Assembly (NCBI GenBank): GCA_023079485.1
Contig: CM041084.1
Span: 98,684,467 to 98,748,466 of the forward strand
Direction: 5' to 3'
Source of the DNA: Archilochus colubris
Lineage: Eukaryota; Chordata; Aves; Apodiformes; Trochilidae
Length of the DNA: 64,000 nucleotides
Below are positions 25,231 to 38,410 of the stretch, piece after piece (position 1 is the stretch's first letter; every line of letters starts with the position of its first letter). The notes under the pieces are model-generated. The model worked only from the letters and a program-made list of their open reading frames with translations, did not search any database and had not been told where the DNA came from. A program made the position numbers and the translations under genes.

Positions 25231-28200
25231 TTCCCAATTACTTTTTCTGTGTTGTACTCCAAAGGCTCTGATAAAGTGCATAATGAAATTGTCTCAAGAA
25301 AATTATTTTATCCAACTTAAATGAAATGTTACAGCACTATATCTTAATTCTCTCAGTGTCTAGAGTGAGAAAGCACTTGCAGATTTCTTCATTAATTACT
25401 GTAAAGGAAAATCCTTATGGGAATGATTGGAAAGGTCATGCTCCCACAGGGTAATCTATAAGATTTTGATGTCCAACTACAAGTTGTACCATTTTTATAG
25501 GATTAGCTTCCAAATCAAGAAAATATATTGTTAGAGAGGTTTTTAGGAGCACTTTCAAGCTAAAAAGATTGCTGATAAGAGACACTAAAATGCAAAGTAG
25601 ACTAAGCAGATAAGACTTCAAATTCTTTCCTTTGAAATTGCTGTCATTATATCTAGGGGAAATTTTGTGTGTGTGCATTTGCAAATATCTTTCAAAAGGG
25701 CTGTAATGATAAAATTACAAAGCTCATCAGAAGCAGAATTACATAGGTCCAAAACTCATTACCAGAAGTTTTACAAAAACCAGCTGTTGTAATATTGATA
25801 TGAGACAGAACAGAATGGCTTGTTCATAGCAGGCAAAGTTTCACTGCTTAATAACAACTACTTTGGATTCAATCCAGTGAATAGTTTAACTCTATAAATA
25901 ATGCAACCTTGCTACAATTTTTCTCTCTCAAGATTTGGTCTCCTTAATGATTTCAAACCTGCCCTGTCCCGTGGTATTATTATGCTGCTTTAAATGGCCT
26001 CGAATAGCTGAAACTTGGTAGCTATGTGGGTTGTTTATCTGCACTCTCTTTCAAAATGACTCTTCAGTTAAAAGTAAATTGTCAAAAAAGAAAAAAAAAC
26101 AGCTTCTACTTTCCCTCTGTGGCTTATTCAACTGGAGGCAACCACAATTAGAGACTTCTTTCAGTTGTGGTATTATTGTATTAATTTCACTTGGGAGTCA
26201 CTTATTTGACTTTGGTAAGTTATTTAAATTCAGTATTTTTCAAAGCAAGGGCTATATGTAGTTCTCTTTCATACAGTGAGAAGGTGGGGAGATGACTGGT
26301 TGCACATCTGCGTCAGTTGAGGGAACATGGCTTCTGGAGCTGCACCTTCGTGCCAGGTATTGCCTGGAACAATATCTGCCTATCTGAAGTTTTTGGTCAT
26401 TCTGCTGTGAAATGTGATGCCTTTCTCTGTGGTCATGCTTAGTTTTCAGTGTACAAAACCTTAACCATGCCCTCAGAGGATATGGTTACAAATTGTGACT
26501 CATAGCCTTCCAGGTTCTTTTTTTTTTTAATGAGCATCCTGTGTTTTGGGTTTGGATCTGGATCTGTGTGTTTGTCTGGCCTTGTTTCAAATAGTTCTGT
26601 GCTGTGGTGGCAGCAGCTTCCATCTGCAAAGATGCAAAGATCAACATCTGTGCAAGTACTATGAACTACACCATGCAAGTACATCTATGAGCTATAGCAG
26701 AGACACTGCAGCACCTGCCAGTGGCCTGGATCCCTTTCCAGTTAAATGTACAAATCTGGAAGGGTTGTGAGAAGGATGAAAGGGAAATAAATGCAAGGAG
26801 ATGAAGTTTCAGTGTGGGTTGTGTCATTTCCCACAGTTGTGTGGCATGCATTTGTGTGTCTCTGGTTTTTGCTTTTGCTATTTTTATTAAGTAAGCAAGT
26901 TGATAGCTAAGCAAGAATTAAATGTCAACTTCCCCTGTCTCCTTTTAAATCTGCCATAAAAATGTGTCTCAATTCTTACGTTTTCTATGTTTTTTATTTT
27001 AATTCTGCATCATTTGTGTTCACCTGCATTAGTAAGGCTGCTATCAAATATTATCATTTCTCAAAGGATTGAAAAGAGTGAAGGGAGACTTAATGACTGT
27101 GGCAGACCTGCACCATCTGTTCACTGAACCTGAAGACAAGATTTCAAAAACTTGAGGCAATTGAATTTCAAAAGTGCTGGAAAATTACTTGCTTCAGCAA
27201 TCTCCACCTAGAATCAATGGTGAGGCAGGGATCTAAGTTGTTTTGGAGGACAGGCAATGGGCAGTGGATTTATTCTGTATTACTGTCAGCTGTGTGGAAA
27301 TCTGAGTAGAAAATATAGCAGAAAAAGTGGCTGTATTGGTCTGCCAGCTTTCCTGATTTTGTTGCAAGGCTCACTGCTGTTTTTCTTACTCCATCCCAAT
27401 AACTGTAGTCGTATGATTACACAAGAATTTTGGCCTTGATTTATTGATAAAGAATTTCAAAACCCCAGCTCAGGGAAGAAAAACATGAATAAATTAGACT
27501 TCAAATGTGCACACAATACTCAGAGCTAAATAAGAATTAATTTTAAATTAATTTTTTTTTGTAACCTCATTGGTTTTGAGTATTTTTGCTGCTGCTCACT
27601 AATTTTTGGAAGCTTCCTCAAGATTTTTTCCATGTTTGAGGTTGGCAGGAGTGGTGTCTTTTCAAGGCATATCCTCCACAATGCAAGCAGCTGGAAAAGG
27701 CTTCTACAGGAAGCAAGTTCTCTCTGAAGTGGGGTGATTTGGAAGGACCCAGCACAGTGTCTCTCATTTTGTCCTTTAAGATTTTCTGAATTACGAAAGC
27801 AAGGGCACGGTTCAGCTCAAGTCTCAGAAACAACACGTTTGATGTCTGCCCAGTGGTGTAGAAACCATCTTAAGTGAAAGCAAACAAGCTAACAGGAACT
27901 CTGCTTTAGTTGTAGGTTAAGAGACACTGTGGCATTATGTCTAGTCTAACTTTCTCAGATGAATGTCTCTGAGCTATTACTCAGATGACAAAAAAAATAT
28001 TTTCCAGAACAGGTAAATAATTTTTACATTTTTGGGTGTATTGCCTGTATCTGAAGTCCCTGTAGTATATTGGCTCATCTTACAGCCATCTCTCCACTTA
28101 AATGATTAGTGAATGCTGGTATAGCAATATGTCATACAATCAGCATGCAAGCAAGGAACTTTATTTGAGTTTATGCTATGAGAAAATTCCGTGTAATTAA

Positions 28201-30340
28201 ACATAATGCTAGGTACTGTGAGAAGAAAAAGTAGAAATGAAAGAACACAATAACAGAAACGATGTTGAATATGCTAAATCCATTAATATAGCAAATGGAA
28301 ACCCCACAATAATTAAAGTATTTCTTTTCCATTTTCTCCACTTAAAGTGTAAAGCCTATTTTAAAATTACACATTTTCCTGCAGCTCCTATCTATAATTG
28401 ATTGTAACATATACTTTGTCAAGTACCTAAAAAAATAATTTAAAAGTCTATTTCACTCTTTAAATAGAATATAAGAAAATTAAATCTCAGTGATTTTATT
28501 TTTTCCCAACAGTCATAATTAAAATTACTTACCATGTGCATTGTCTGCTTTCTATTGTGCTCTGTCTTGCTGTTGAGATAGTTTAATTAGAAATGAATTC
28601 TTTCCTTTATCCTCTCTCTAGAATCCACAATGCAGATGACAGGGAATAAGAATTTAACTGGCAAAGTTAAACCAACTGTTTTACTGTTTGTTTCAGTCCA
28701 AACAGTACAAAGTATGAAAAAAATATAACTGAATCACCATGGGAGAACTCTTTCTCCTTTTTAAAGTTCATTGCTTCTCTATGATTTACGTTCTTCAGAT
28801 GCTGAATTCAGAAATTGTTAAGAACAGATTTTTATCTTGAATACCAACACAAACATTTTCACTGACTTTTTAGAGTAAATCTTTCCTTTTAAAGATGCAT
28901 GGATAGCTGTTTCATGTCAAAGCAAGAATTTTGCATCTTTATTTAATTTGTAAAGTTTTTTATGCTTGTGATCCATTTACTGAAAAATGCAACATTATTT
29001 TAAAGTCAGTGCTTCTTTTCTGCAGCATGCTTTCCCATCCTAACCCATCCAGCCTATCTCATCCCATCTCTAAATGAAACATGGTTTTTTTTTCAAATAG
29101 CAGAAACCATTCTTAAACTGAAATCCGGAACATTAAATTTGCCAATTATAAGAACTTCTACATAAAATTTATTAACTGAAAATAATCTTTTAAAATCCAT
29201 TCCTCAACCAATTTCTTTGTAGCTTTTAACACATGTTTCTTCCCATGTTAACTTTTATCTCGTACATTATTTCTCAGACATGCACATGTGATTCTTGTAA
29301 TGGTTTTTTGATGTGCAGAAAGCTACAGAAATATATCATCATGTCTGTTTGGGCTAGACATTCCTAAAGCAATTGTCTTAGGCATATCCTGAACACCCAG
29401 TATACAAAAACACACCCGGTCTGTAAGTGATTACTAGAGATCATTGCAAGCAAAATAAGGATTATTTTTACATATCTTCATATTCTTATTTCTGTCTCTG
29501 ACACTGTCATAATTATGCCAGTAATTGTCTGAGGAGAAAGAGGCCAATAGCACTTTTTTGAATACCATTCCTGTAGTTTGCTCTGTCAAGTGGACAGTCA
29601 AGAGCTTTTTGCCTTGCAAGGCACAGAGAAATGCAGTCTACACAGCAAGCTCTCACTGTGTCTTCTCAGACCTGGTTATGTTAGAAAGAATAAAGCCTCA
29701 TAGCTGACAAGAAGTCTGACAGCACCTCTCAGTCCTGTACTCATTAGGTGGGGTTTAGTTTCTCTCTTCTCGGTTTAATATACAACAAAATCAGACTCAC
29801 TGGATAAAACTTGATTTACATTTGTCAGTTCAGATGTGATGTCCTGTTGCTCTACGAATATGTTTAGATGAAATCCGAAAGCAGTTACAAAAGAATTTCC
29901 CAAAATAATTTCTACAATAAGGTTACAGGACTATTTTTAATTAACCAGACCTTGACTATTTCAGAGGCAATTAATAGGATGGATTAAAGAGAACTATGTT
30001 CAACTTTGACTCAAAATTTGAATTAACAATGAATGCAAATCTCTTGAGATTCAAAAATTTTTTGCTAAGGTCTGTCTTTAGTTTTTGCACCCTTATGCTT
30101 CCTGAGTCTAGAGTAAATAGATTTCTGAGAAAACTTATTCTAATTGTTCTTTGTCAGACATAAAAGGAAAGCAGGCTATATAAAAGTATTTGGTGAGACT
30201 CCATTTAGTTGAAATTTCCAGGTCAGTTTTTCAGTACTAGGAATTTAGATTCTACAGACAAGAATGCAACAGTGGTGAGGAAAATTCTGCACTGCTTGTT
30301 TCAGAAAAGTGGCAAACTTTGAAAGATTGCTTAATTTATT

Positions 30341-30369
30341 AAAAAAAATAAAATAAAATAAAAAAAAAA
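30341..30369. repeat. A-rich (AAAAT)n tract
   Basis: An A-run interrupted by single T at about 5-base steps (AAAATAAAATAAAATAAAA). There is no AATAAA-tail arrangement relative to a transcript; it is treated as simple sequence. Confidence 0.9.
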
Positions 30370-33300
30370 GCTTCACTGATTGCTATACCATTCTGACATG
30401 ATACGAGAAAGTTAAGTTGTTCTTTCAGAGCATGGGAGACTTGGTAATTTAGCATTTTGACACAAGCATTGCGGTAAAACTTGTTCAGTATTTTCTTTGT
30501 CCTTTTCCCTTGCTGCAGAAGTTGTCTGGATATGTTTGTAAGGCACAAGTAGCAAGAGCTGTTATCTGAATTTTAGCCCTTGCACAGGGATGATAAAGGG
30601 GGTTAACCATGCTTGAAAACCTGGGCTTCCCATTCTGGTGCAGGGCTGCAGATTGTTGCCAACACAGCACTGCAGGTTCCCTCCAGTTTCTCTGCTGAGT
30701 GTGAGATCCAAGTGGGAACTTGTAGCCCTTCACAGGAGCCCTGCTGTGTGCCATGGTGCAGAGCTGTGCCTGTGCTGAACCCCGTGTGTAAGTGGAGTGG
30801 GGAGGAACATGTCCAGGCTCAATAACTGAGTTACCTGCTCATGTTTTGTCATACAAATTTACAGAAAGCTGTTTCTGAGCAAGGCTTGAAGGATCTGAAT
30901 GTTTGCTGATGTTTACCCACTTGGCTCAGTGGATTGGAAACCAGGTATGATTTTAGCTGTCTCTGGGACTCATGCATTTTAAAATGTGTGTGTAGGAGAA
31001 AGTACCAGATGAATACCGAGAGCTTTCTGCTGGCTCCCACACCTAAACAGCAGATACAATCCTTTGCAGATGAAGTAATTGCCTGGGAAAAATATCCTAA
31101 GGAGTATTGAAGCAAATAATTCCAGCTGTGTGTCCAGACACCCAGAGACAAGTGCAGAAACAACCCAGGAAAATAGTGCTTTTGGAAGCATTCTGCCTGA
31201 CAATGTTTATCTCCTTGTAAAAATCCCAGGATGATTTGCTCTGGTTAAAAGGTTGTGTGCAGGAATAACAAAAAGATGGTTTAGGAAATCTTCAATAGGC
31301 ACAGGCTCCCTATACTATAGAGAAGAAAAGTAGTACCACAGCAGGAGTTACAGCAGAAAAAGGTAGATGGCTTTCTTTTCTTCATCTCCTTACAAAGAAT
31401 AGTAATTCATGTCTAGCAAAAATGGATATTAAAGTAGAATTGAAGTTCTGTCATGCAAGCTGCATCAAAGGAACACTGTTATGTCACTTGCTCACCTTTA
31501 TGTTTTCCCCAAATCTACAGGGGAGGCGTGACAAGCTGTTTTAAAACCAAAAGACAATGAAAATTTAAAGCAATAATGACTATTCAAGCTAACAGAAGAT
31601 TTCTGCTGTAATTTAAAGGGTGTGTAAAAGCTATTAAAATTGAGAGTTTGAATTATTTTACAATACAAATAACTGGAGAGAGTGTTTCAAGGATTTCCTT
31701 TTGCATTTCAGTGTCTAAGGCCAGGGATAGTCACTTTCCAGCACACAGATATGGTTTGGGGATTTAAAATGTGACTTTCCAGTGTTAGGAAGGTGTGAGG
31801 GAGGAGTTGGATCTACACCACTGCATTAAAAAATGCAAAAAAATTTATCCAGGTGTTACCCAGGGCTGATCTAGCCTTAAAAGTTGCTCCTTTCTGACAA
31901 CTGTGCATCATGCACTGAGTGCCATTAGGCTCTAATGCATCATCTACCCAGTCTCTTACTGCAGTGCTTTCAACACCACTTAAGATTGCACTTAGAAATC
32001 AGACTACAAAGACCCCAGAAAAAGTAACTATTCCCATCAGTGAACATCCTCTTCAAATGTTTCCCAACATGTATGAAGTAATAGTTAGCTTTCTTTTAGT
32101 AGATTTTTCAAGCAATACCCATCACATTAATTGGCTGTAATTTATACCATTATTATTAGGAACTGCAGGGGGTGAAGGTACAGAGATCATTGCTGAATCT
32201 GGGTCCTATATGTAATGGTGGATAAATGCTTACAAACACCTGCAGAGTGGTGCTTGCACTCTCCTCCTTCTCAGCTGTAGAAATAAAGAATTTAGCTTTA
32301 AAAGTGCTAAGTCTGGGACCAGGAGGTGCATTGGAGAAGCATTCAGAAAAGCCACTCCATAGCACCACAATACTTATGGCAAAAATGCCCTTCAGATGAA
32401 TGTGCTCTGCCTCAAACAAAAAGAAAACAGCCCAAGAGCTGCCAAAATACAACTCCCTTGCATGGAGAACATGTTTTGAGGAGCTTTCCAGAAATGTTAA
32501 ACAGCTCGAAGATAAGCTTGTCACCAGAGAAAACTACACAAATACTAAGAAGTCATTTCTAGCCACTGCTGCTCCAAGACAAATACGAATTAATCTGACA
32601 TAAACTTATAAGAAAGCTTATGAAAGGTCTTTCTAAAATGTCAAACATAAGAAAAATATGTGAAGACAGTATGCTGACAAAGAAATCAATGAGGAAGACG
32701 TGAGAGAAGATTTGGTCAGGATCATGACAATTTTAGTAATTTATCTGAAAAAATCACTATTACTGTAGGTGATATGCAGGCTGACAGCAAATATTTGCAT
32801 GTGTATGCATACGGCAAAATGGTAAAGGTTAGTCAAAATGTGACACTTCAGCCTTTTGTTGTGGTAGTCAAAAACATTCTTGATTTTGAGGACCACATCT
32901 CAGTTAAATGTAGATTGGAGCCTCCTGACTACCTTCCAAGGAGATCCATGGCTTGGGACTGCTTTTCTGTTGCACACGTTCTGGGGTCAAAAAGGACAAT
33001 CTGCATATTTTTTCTTCCTCACGGTATCCTGTTCATACCACTTATAAGCAATGATTTTTTTACTTGCTCTTTAGACACTTCCAGTTCAAGATTTACTCTC
33101 CTTTCCCATACCTAGCTGATATTTAAACTATCAAGAAAATATTTTTATGATGATTGCAAGCCATTAACTTCCCATGATGAAGATACATATGTAAGAATGC
33201 ATTATCTTAGTAGGTATAAGAATGATTGGGCACTGCACAACTTTTTCTTCAGGTAATAGCTTAAATCTAGAGTACACTGAATTTCTTGCCCTGTCATGTT

Positions 33301-34195
33301 CTATCAGCAGGCAGCTCTGAGTTTGCCCTCAATCAACATGCTGCTGTTTCCAGGGGAGTTCACCATTGGCAAGAAGGTCTGTAGGACTATCTGGGATTTA
33401 CAATAAAGGTCCTGAATAATGGACATGCTCAGGGATGCTTCTAGATATAAAAAAGTACATAAATTTAAAATGCTGGTGCAGTTGCAAGCTAGCTGTTTAG
33501 TTTTTCTTGTTATCTGCATTTCTCAGCCTGTTGTTGGCCACCATGGTTTTACAAGATGTGGGTGTAGGTTTTTGCCTGTGAGCCAAGAGTAGAAGCTTGC
33601 ATAACAAACTTATATCCTTGATCCTGAATGTAACTATGGAGACTGGGAAAGGAAAGAGCTATCTTCAAGGGCTTCTGAGGAGGAGAAGGGTCATAGCTGC
33701 AGAAAAAGGCCAAGCAACCCTGCACTCAATAAACCAAAGCAGGAAACCGCAGGATGACTCATTCCTTATGCGTAATGTATCAGCAAAGCTCTCCTGTTAC
33801 AGTTCACTGGTGGAAATGAAGTTCATCTTTCTTTGGCTTTCAGGAAACTGCTGAGAGAAAATTCCTTTAGGGAAGTCACAGCTCCAGTGCCGGGTCTTTT
33901 GCAAGCAGAAAGGCAGCACTGATACCCAGCTGCTGCTAGACACAAGCTGATATTTTACATGATCTTACCCCCAAGCTGAAGTATCAAGTTCCCTTCAGAA
34001 CACTTTTGCTTGGTGAGAACTTCAGCAGCCTGGTAGCTACAGTCTCAAAGGGGTAGCACAAGCATTGAAGCCTAGGTGGATCAACTTTTCTTCTTATTCT
34101 CTTGCAATTTTTGTGTATCAAGAGTGATGTAAGCAGCAAGCAAAGAAACCCTGATAATGAAAATCAGCTAAAAAAAATGAAATGAAAATTGTTAT

Positions 34196-34240
34196 TGGTT
34201 TGGTTGTTTGGTTGGTTTTGTTTGGTTTTTTTTTTTTTTG
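34196..34240. repeat. T/G-rich simple sequence with T14
   Basis: Repeated TTTGG/TTGGTT units run into 14 T and then GG. Low-complexity strand-asymmetric sequence. Confidence 0.85.
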
Positions 34241-37200
34241 GCGACGATAGCACTTAAACCAAGTCTTGAATTACAACCAAATTCCATTGCTATTCTCATT
34301 TAAAAACTGTTTTGAGGTACTAAGAAATGGGGCTCCTACTGAACTTGACAAAAAAGCCAAGTGATTTGGCTTCCGAGTTTCCTGCAGCATTTTATGTTGA
34401 GGGGAAAAAAAGCACCAAGGATGTATTGATAATTCCCAGTAATATGGGAAGATAAAGAAAAGTGAAAGAAAAGAGAGACATAAGCTACACTGACCTAGAG
34501 CCATCTTGCTTCTTTGTTCTGAATCAAAATATCCATAACAGAAGATTCCCATCCTGAAATATAAAACCATGGCCCCATGAGCTACAGGCTGTATTTTAAA
34601 TCTGTTTTTGTTTTCACAAAGAGCTACATTAAGAATATCTTGGCATGGTACTGAGCACCATCAATTGTGTAAAATCCCAATGCCTGCTGTGCTCTTCTAT
34701 CATTAATAATACATCCCGAGATGGGAGTGAGAACAGAGTCTTGCAGTGCTAGCTGATAAGATAGCTGAAAATGCTTCTTTCATTCCAACTAGGATGATAA
34801 AAATAAGGAGAGGAGTCTTTCATATTGAAGATGACAGATTCAAAGTTGAAGTGAGAGCATCTGTCCCCACTGGAAGTTGCAGAACTTCACTGCCTTGGAA
34901 GAAATCAAGACTGAGCTGAGAATTAAAAAAGGAAAAAAAAAATCCCAGAGTCAGTAATATTCCCCGAGCACTGAGTGTAGCCTTGGAAATACCAGCACGG
35001 CTTCCTCTGTGTTCTGATGATCCCTTGGAATCCATAAATTACGACCACACAATTGAATAAACTAGTACTTTGGACCTACTTTCTTTAATTATTATTATTA
35101 TTATTTTTCTTCTTTTCCAGTGTTAGAAGGCTTTTTTCTATTTACATAAACTGTTATCTTTGACCTCGTGTGAAAATTTTGTAAAGTTTTTCCTAGAAAT
35201 GTTATAGTTCTTCTGGTCCTGTTGTTTTTGAGGGGAATGTCTATTAAAACAATAATGATGAGCTGGTTTTCTGGAGGCTGATCAAGAACTCCAAACTTGA
35301 CCCCCTGAACAAGACGTGAAATACCCAAAACTTGGTTTCCAAATCAATCATCTTTGAAGCCTGTAATTTTGCCCAAATTAATTTTGTGTAAATGTAGCAT
35401 TAGACTTTTTTCTCTCTTTCTGGAGTGAAAAAACTGGTGGCTTTTGCTAATGACAAGGTGGATTTTTTGATTACTCTTATTCTGTGTTTCTCTTGAAGAG
35501 GACAGTTCAGATAGATCTAGGAGGACTGACTGGTGTTATCTTTCATGTAGTAACAGCACAGAGGCAGTTTCCTTAATTTCAAATGAAGTTCTGGGTCTGT
35601 CCCTTTCATGTCCCTGTGTAGCTAAGGAGCCCAGCAAAGTACTTCAAAAGTAAATAAAGTTACATTGTTTCAGCTCTTTAACCTGGAGAATAATTTGGCA
35701 CAAGGAAAACATCTGGGCTGGCCATGAGCAAAAGAATGCAAGAAATTTTGAAAGGGCTTCCAGCCACAGAAACATTAAGGTTCTGAAACAGCCTTTCTAT
35801 ACAACCAGTTTGATTTTCTGGAATTCTCTTTTGCATTATCTTATTTTCAGATATATTATATTTTGATGATTCTTAATAGGATTATGCTGATTATAGGATT
35901 ATACTGTTTCCTCAGACAAATGAAATTATTTACTTTGATACACATTACTAGTGTATTTGGTAACCTGTATTTCAAAAGAGAGAAATACAGATTCTTTCTC
36001 TGATGTTGTTTTGTGTTGTTGCAAGAAAATTGCTTGCTGAAGCATTAATAGAAATAAATTATTTTTTCTTGGTAACCAGACACTTTTCATGAACCCTGAT
36101 ACCAACAATTAATACTATGGAACCAAATGTAACTTAGTGAAGGAGGATTCGAAGGGAATTTTTGCACAGTAGTTTGCTGCTGTGCCTAGAAATCATTTTG
36201 GTTTCTGCTGTACTGTCAAATACATCCGCTTATACAGTAGAGGTTAAAAAGTCACTGAAACTTCTTGTCACACTGTACAGTAAAATAAAGATCTCTTTCT
36301 TCTGGGAAAGAAAAATGGTTAGTAGGAGTGAGGGTGTGTGTTCACAAGCAATATTAGTCAATTTAAATTCAGGTTACCACCCAAAGGGGCCTTCCTGTTC
36401 TCTGGGGTACTGCTTTTTCCTACCTTCTCCCTAATGTTTACACTCCCGTGTTAGTATTTTATAACAAAGATTGAGTCAGGAAATTAAGGTAAAACTCAGT
36501 ATTTTATACCAAGTATTGGTGTAAAATAATAGTAACTTGGTATTTTATATCAAGTTATTTTATATAAAGTCAAGAAGAATCTTTGAACGCTTGCAGAGGC
36601 AGAGAGTACTTTCTTGTTTTCTGACAGAATATTAAGGGCCAATATTAGCTATAAAGTGAATGTAGTAGTAGATGCACCTGTAGGGGCCACATCCAGCTCC
36701 AGCAGCACAGAGACTATGGTGGGAAGCATTCCTTCCCATTGGGAAAAAAGTGGAGCACTTGTTGTAATGACACATCTATTTCACTTTGATTTCCCAGATG
36801 TGATTTATCCTCCCTGGAAAAAAAAGCATTACTGACTGAGAATGTGGTATGGTTTGCCTCTTACATTCTATTTTGACTGTTGCTGTGTTCAGATAAAAAC
36901 TGGTCAGAATGCCCTCTCTCCTTCTTCATCTTTTTATTTAACAATTCCAAAGGTTTGATCTTTCCAGGAAGCGGGGTGGTGGTGGGGGGAGAGGGTGACA
37001 CCAGGAAAGAGATCAGAATAATACTTTACGTAATACTAGACCGGTATAAGACAAATGAAACAAAATTCTCTGCAGCTCTAATCAAAGCTCTGTTCATGAT
37101 CTCTTCAAGCTGCAATGCTTTGAGGACTTGTCTGATTTTTGGTGGAGTCCCAACACTGTATACAGAAAAGACTTTTCTATGTTTTGCTGTGGGTGCTGCT

Positions 37201-37339
37201 CCCACTATTTGTCTGCTCCCTGTGATAGAACCACTTCCCTTTATTTAAGAATAAAATCCTTATTTAAGAATAAAAGCAGCCAGTGGTCTAATAAATATGT
37301 TTCTTCAATGCCCTTGATCCTTCTTTGAGAATATTTCCT

Positions 37340-37532
37340 TGTAGTGAAATGAGGCAACCAGGTGCCACTAATTGCCAGGGAGTGGGCATGAGCTTGTGTT
37401 AAGCCCACCTGTGCCTGATTAAGGCAGGCCCCCACTGTGCATGAGCAGGATTAGGGGGCCAATAAAGGCTTAACTCAAGATCATGCCCACTCCCTGGCGA
37501 TTAGTGGCACCTGGTTGCCTCATTTCACTACA
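37340..37532. mobile_element. foldback (palindromic) mobile element, 193 bp
   Basis: The left arm 37340-37405 and right arm 37467-37532 are inverted copies of each other over 66 bases with about three mismatches. They are separated by a 61-base loop. The ends read TGTAGTGAAATGAGGCAACC and its complement. The element is bordered by direct repeats. If the ends are GTAGTG...CACTAC, the flanking repeat is the 8-base ATTTCCTT (37333-37340 and 37532-37539), the length hAT transposons make. If the ends are TGTAG...CTACA, it is the 6-base TTTCCT (37334-37339 and 37533-37538), a length retroviral integrases make. The left arm plus loop, up to CCAATAAAGG, matches the left ~120 bases of the LTR-like element at 6055. 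The right arm is a second inverted copy of the leftmost 66 bases in place of the rest. It encodes nothing. It is either a MITE or an LTR-derived foldback. Confidence 0.8.
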
Positions 37533-37964
37533 TTTCCTTGCATCTACACATTCTTCCATATTTGGACGATGAACACTCCAATTTCTCTCTGATCATTGAT
37601 TCCACTTTCTGCTTTTGGCTGATGCTACAGTAAAGCCCCATTACTGGCATCCTTAAGTCTTTGTCCCTTTTCCACTCTTATCTGCATCCCACTGCTCCAT
37701 GAATATATTTCTTCTTACCATTCAGACTCTTTGAACTACACTGGAAGGTGTTTCAGAAGGGAAAAATTTTCTGTGATAAGCTCACAAAGCCTTTTTATGC
37801 AGTGTTTTGACTAGTGGATAAGTTTTCTGAGTCATTATACATTTATTCCACTGTTCTTCTGGAAGATTCAATATTTGACAAATCTGTGCCTTTGGGCAGG
37901 TTCTTAAACACTGAGAGCTAGGTAGATGATTGATTGTACATTCAGAACTAGACAGCAGAGCAAG
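37533..37964. other. short unique spacer
   Basis: About 430 bases between the foldback element and a CR1 copy. It begins with the right-hand direct repeat of the foldback. Nothing else recognisable. Confidence 0.5.
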
Positions 37965-38410
37965 CTCAGCAGAGGCCCATCAAGGCAATTAAGGGCTGGA
38001 GCACATGGCATTTAAGGAGAGGTGGAGATAATGGGTTTCTTTAGTTTGGAAAAGACTGAAGGAGGATGGTAACTACTCCAGCATCAGTAAGTGACTACAG
38101 AGAAAATGGAGCTACATGCTTCTAGTAGATGAACAGTGATATGACAGGGGGCATTAGGCAAAAGTTGCAACTCGCAAAATTTGTATTATTTCATTCACTA
38201 TGAGAGTAGTCAAACACTGGAAAAATCTGTCTGGAGGAGACGTGACATTTCCATCCTTTGACAAACTAAAAATTTAACTGTACAAGGGCCTGAGTAACTT
38301 ATCTTCAAAGGTGGATCCAGTTCTTATATTGGCTCTGTTTTGGGTGGAGGATTTGGACAAGATCACCTCCAGAGGTCCTTTCCAGATTGAATGATTCTAT
38401 GTTTCTATGA
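37965..38410 (+). mobile_element. old CR1 LINE fragment, ~445 bp, plus strand
   Basis: In sense order it shows AGCAGAGGCCCATCAAGGC and GGGCTGGAGCACATGGC (ORF2 [13 protein letters not shown] region), AGGAGAGGTGGAGATAATGG, GTTTGGAAAAGACTGAAGG (FSLEK region), and finally ATCACCTCCAGAGGTCCTTT, CCAGATTGAATGATTCTATG and TTTCTATGA. The order and the octamer tail identify a CR1 3' end on the plus strand. The many substitutions and indels leave no reading frame. It is clearly older than the copy at 40571. Confidence 0.8.

Larger units (their letters stand above)
25231..37339. other. 12-kb stretch, almost free of mobile elements, no gene seen
   Basis: Unique AT-rich sequence with scattered short frames. 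Simple repeats occur at 30341-30369 and 34196-34240, and a cluster of AT palindromes at 36500-36556. The interval around 28000-29300 is particularly AT-rich and repeat-free. A weakly coding-like patch at 32280-32760 is described in the findings. Frames of 122 codons at 32156-32524 (minus) and 36880-37248 (plus) have no recognisable features. Confidence 0.5.

Noticed and set aside
24837..25271. 144-codon plus-strand frame
   Set aside because: Antisense shadow of the CR1 ORF2 remnant at 24833-25237.
32156..32524. 122-codon minus-strand frame
   Set aside because: Serine/phenylalanine-rich translation without domains, probably the complement of the weakly coding-like plus-strand patch.
36880..37248. 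122-codon plus-strand frame
   Set aside because: No recognisable domain and no supporting splice sites.
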